Assembly (NCBI GenBank): GCA_937959095.1 | Contig: CALGLY010000791.1 | Span: 1-5,606, forward strand | DNA: 5,606 nucleotides | Direction: 5' to 3' | Origin: an uncultured Saprospiraceae bacterium | GTDB lineage: Bacteria; Bacteroidota; Bacteroidia; Chitinophagales; Saprospiraceae | Part shown: in pieces, positions 5,550 through 5,606 of the stretch | Numbering within the stretch: position 1 is the first letter of the stretch | Layout: every line of letters starts with the position of its first letter | Notes under the pieces: generated by a model | The model's database searches: none | Seen by the model: only the letters and a program-made list of their open reading frames with translations | What the model was told of the DNA's origin: nothing | Program-made: the position numbers and the translations under genes

Positions 5550-5606
5550 CTATTGAAATAAAAGCTGTTCTAATTCGCCTAATAGACTTCCCGATTCGCC
5601 AATATG
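5550..5606 (-). CDS. Possible C-terminal end of a minus-strand gene entering from the right
   Basis: Read on the minus strand from 5606, one frame gives HIGESGSLLGELEQLLFQ and then a TAG stop at 5552-5550. The sequence is protein-like, with an amphipathic Leu/Glu helix. The repeated ATTCGCC bases here (5573-5579, 5594-5600) are explained by two Gly-Glu pairs in that frame. Eighteen codons are too few for any family call and could be chance. If real, the gene converges with the par operon, which would suit the terminator-like palindromes between them. Confidence 0.3.
   Translation of the reverse strand, partial: HIGESGSLLGELEQLLFQ

Overview
The window looks like an accessory region of a low-GC member of the Bacteroidota. 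The evidence is AT-rich intergenic DNA, ATG starts without clear Shine-Dalgarno sequences, a DUF5706/PycTM-type membrane protein and a CotH-like secreted protein. The phylum call is an inference from gene style, not from a marker gene.

Layout. The left third (1-1652, minus strand) is one long ABC/SMC-type AAA ATPase whose 3' end runs off the window. It is of the kind often found in anti-phage systems. It is divergent, across a 168-bp gap, from a plus-strand gene for an exported CotH-kinase-like protein (1821-2903). A strong hairpin terminator closes that gene. Next comes a separate gene (3004-3561) for a small three-helix membrane protein resembling the Pycsar effector PycTM, with no cyclase gene in view. 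A 384-bp gap (3562-3945) follows; it holds several consecutive inverted repeats.

The right part is a plasmid-type partition module: a small single-pass membrane protein gene (3946-4236), a short ParA ATPase (4297-4953) and a small basic ribbon-helix-helix protein (5034-5285) that fits a ParG/Omega-like centromere binder. A 7-bp box, GATACAC or a close variant, followed by a 4-bp mostly AT-rich spacer recurs in 11-bp register. It occurs upstream of the membrane protein gene, between that gene and parA, and downstream of the RHH gene, where it forms a large near-palindrome. These arrays are the best candidate for the RHH protein's operator and centromere, and they place the unknown membrane protein gene inside the same regulatory unit.

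Together the genes suggest a plasmid or integrative element carrying defence-like cargo (ATPase, PycTM-like effector) next to its stability module. No replication initiator, integrase or tRNA was seen. The right edge may hold the last residues of a minus-strand gene.
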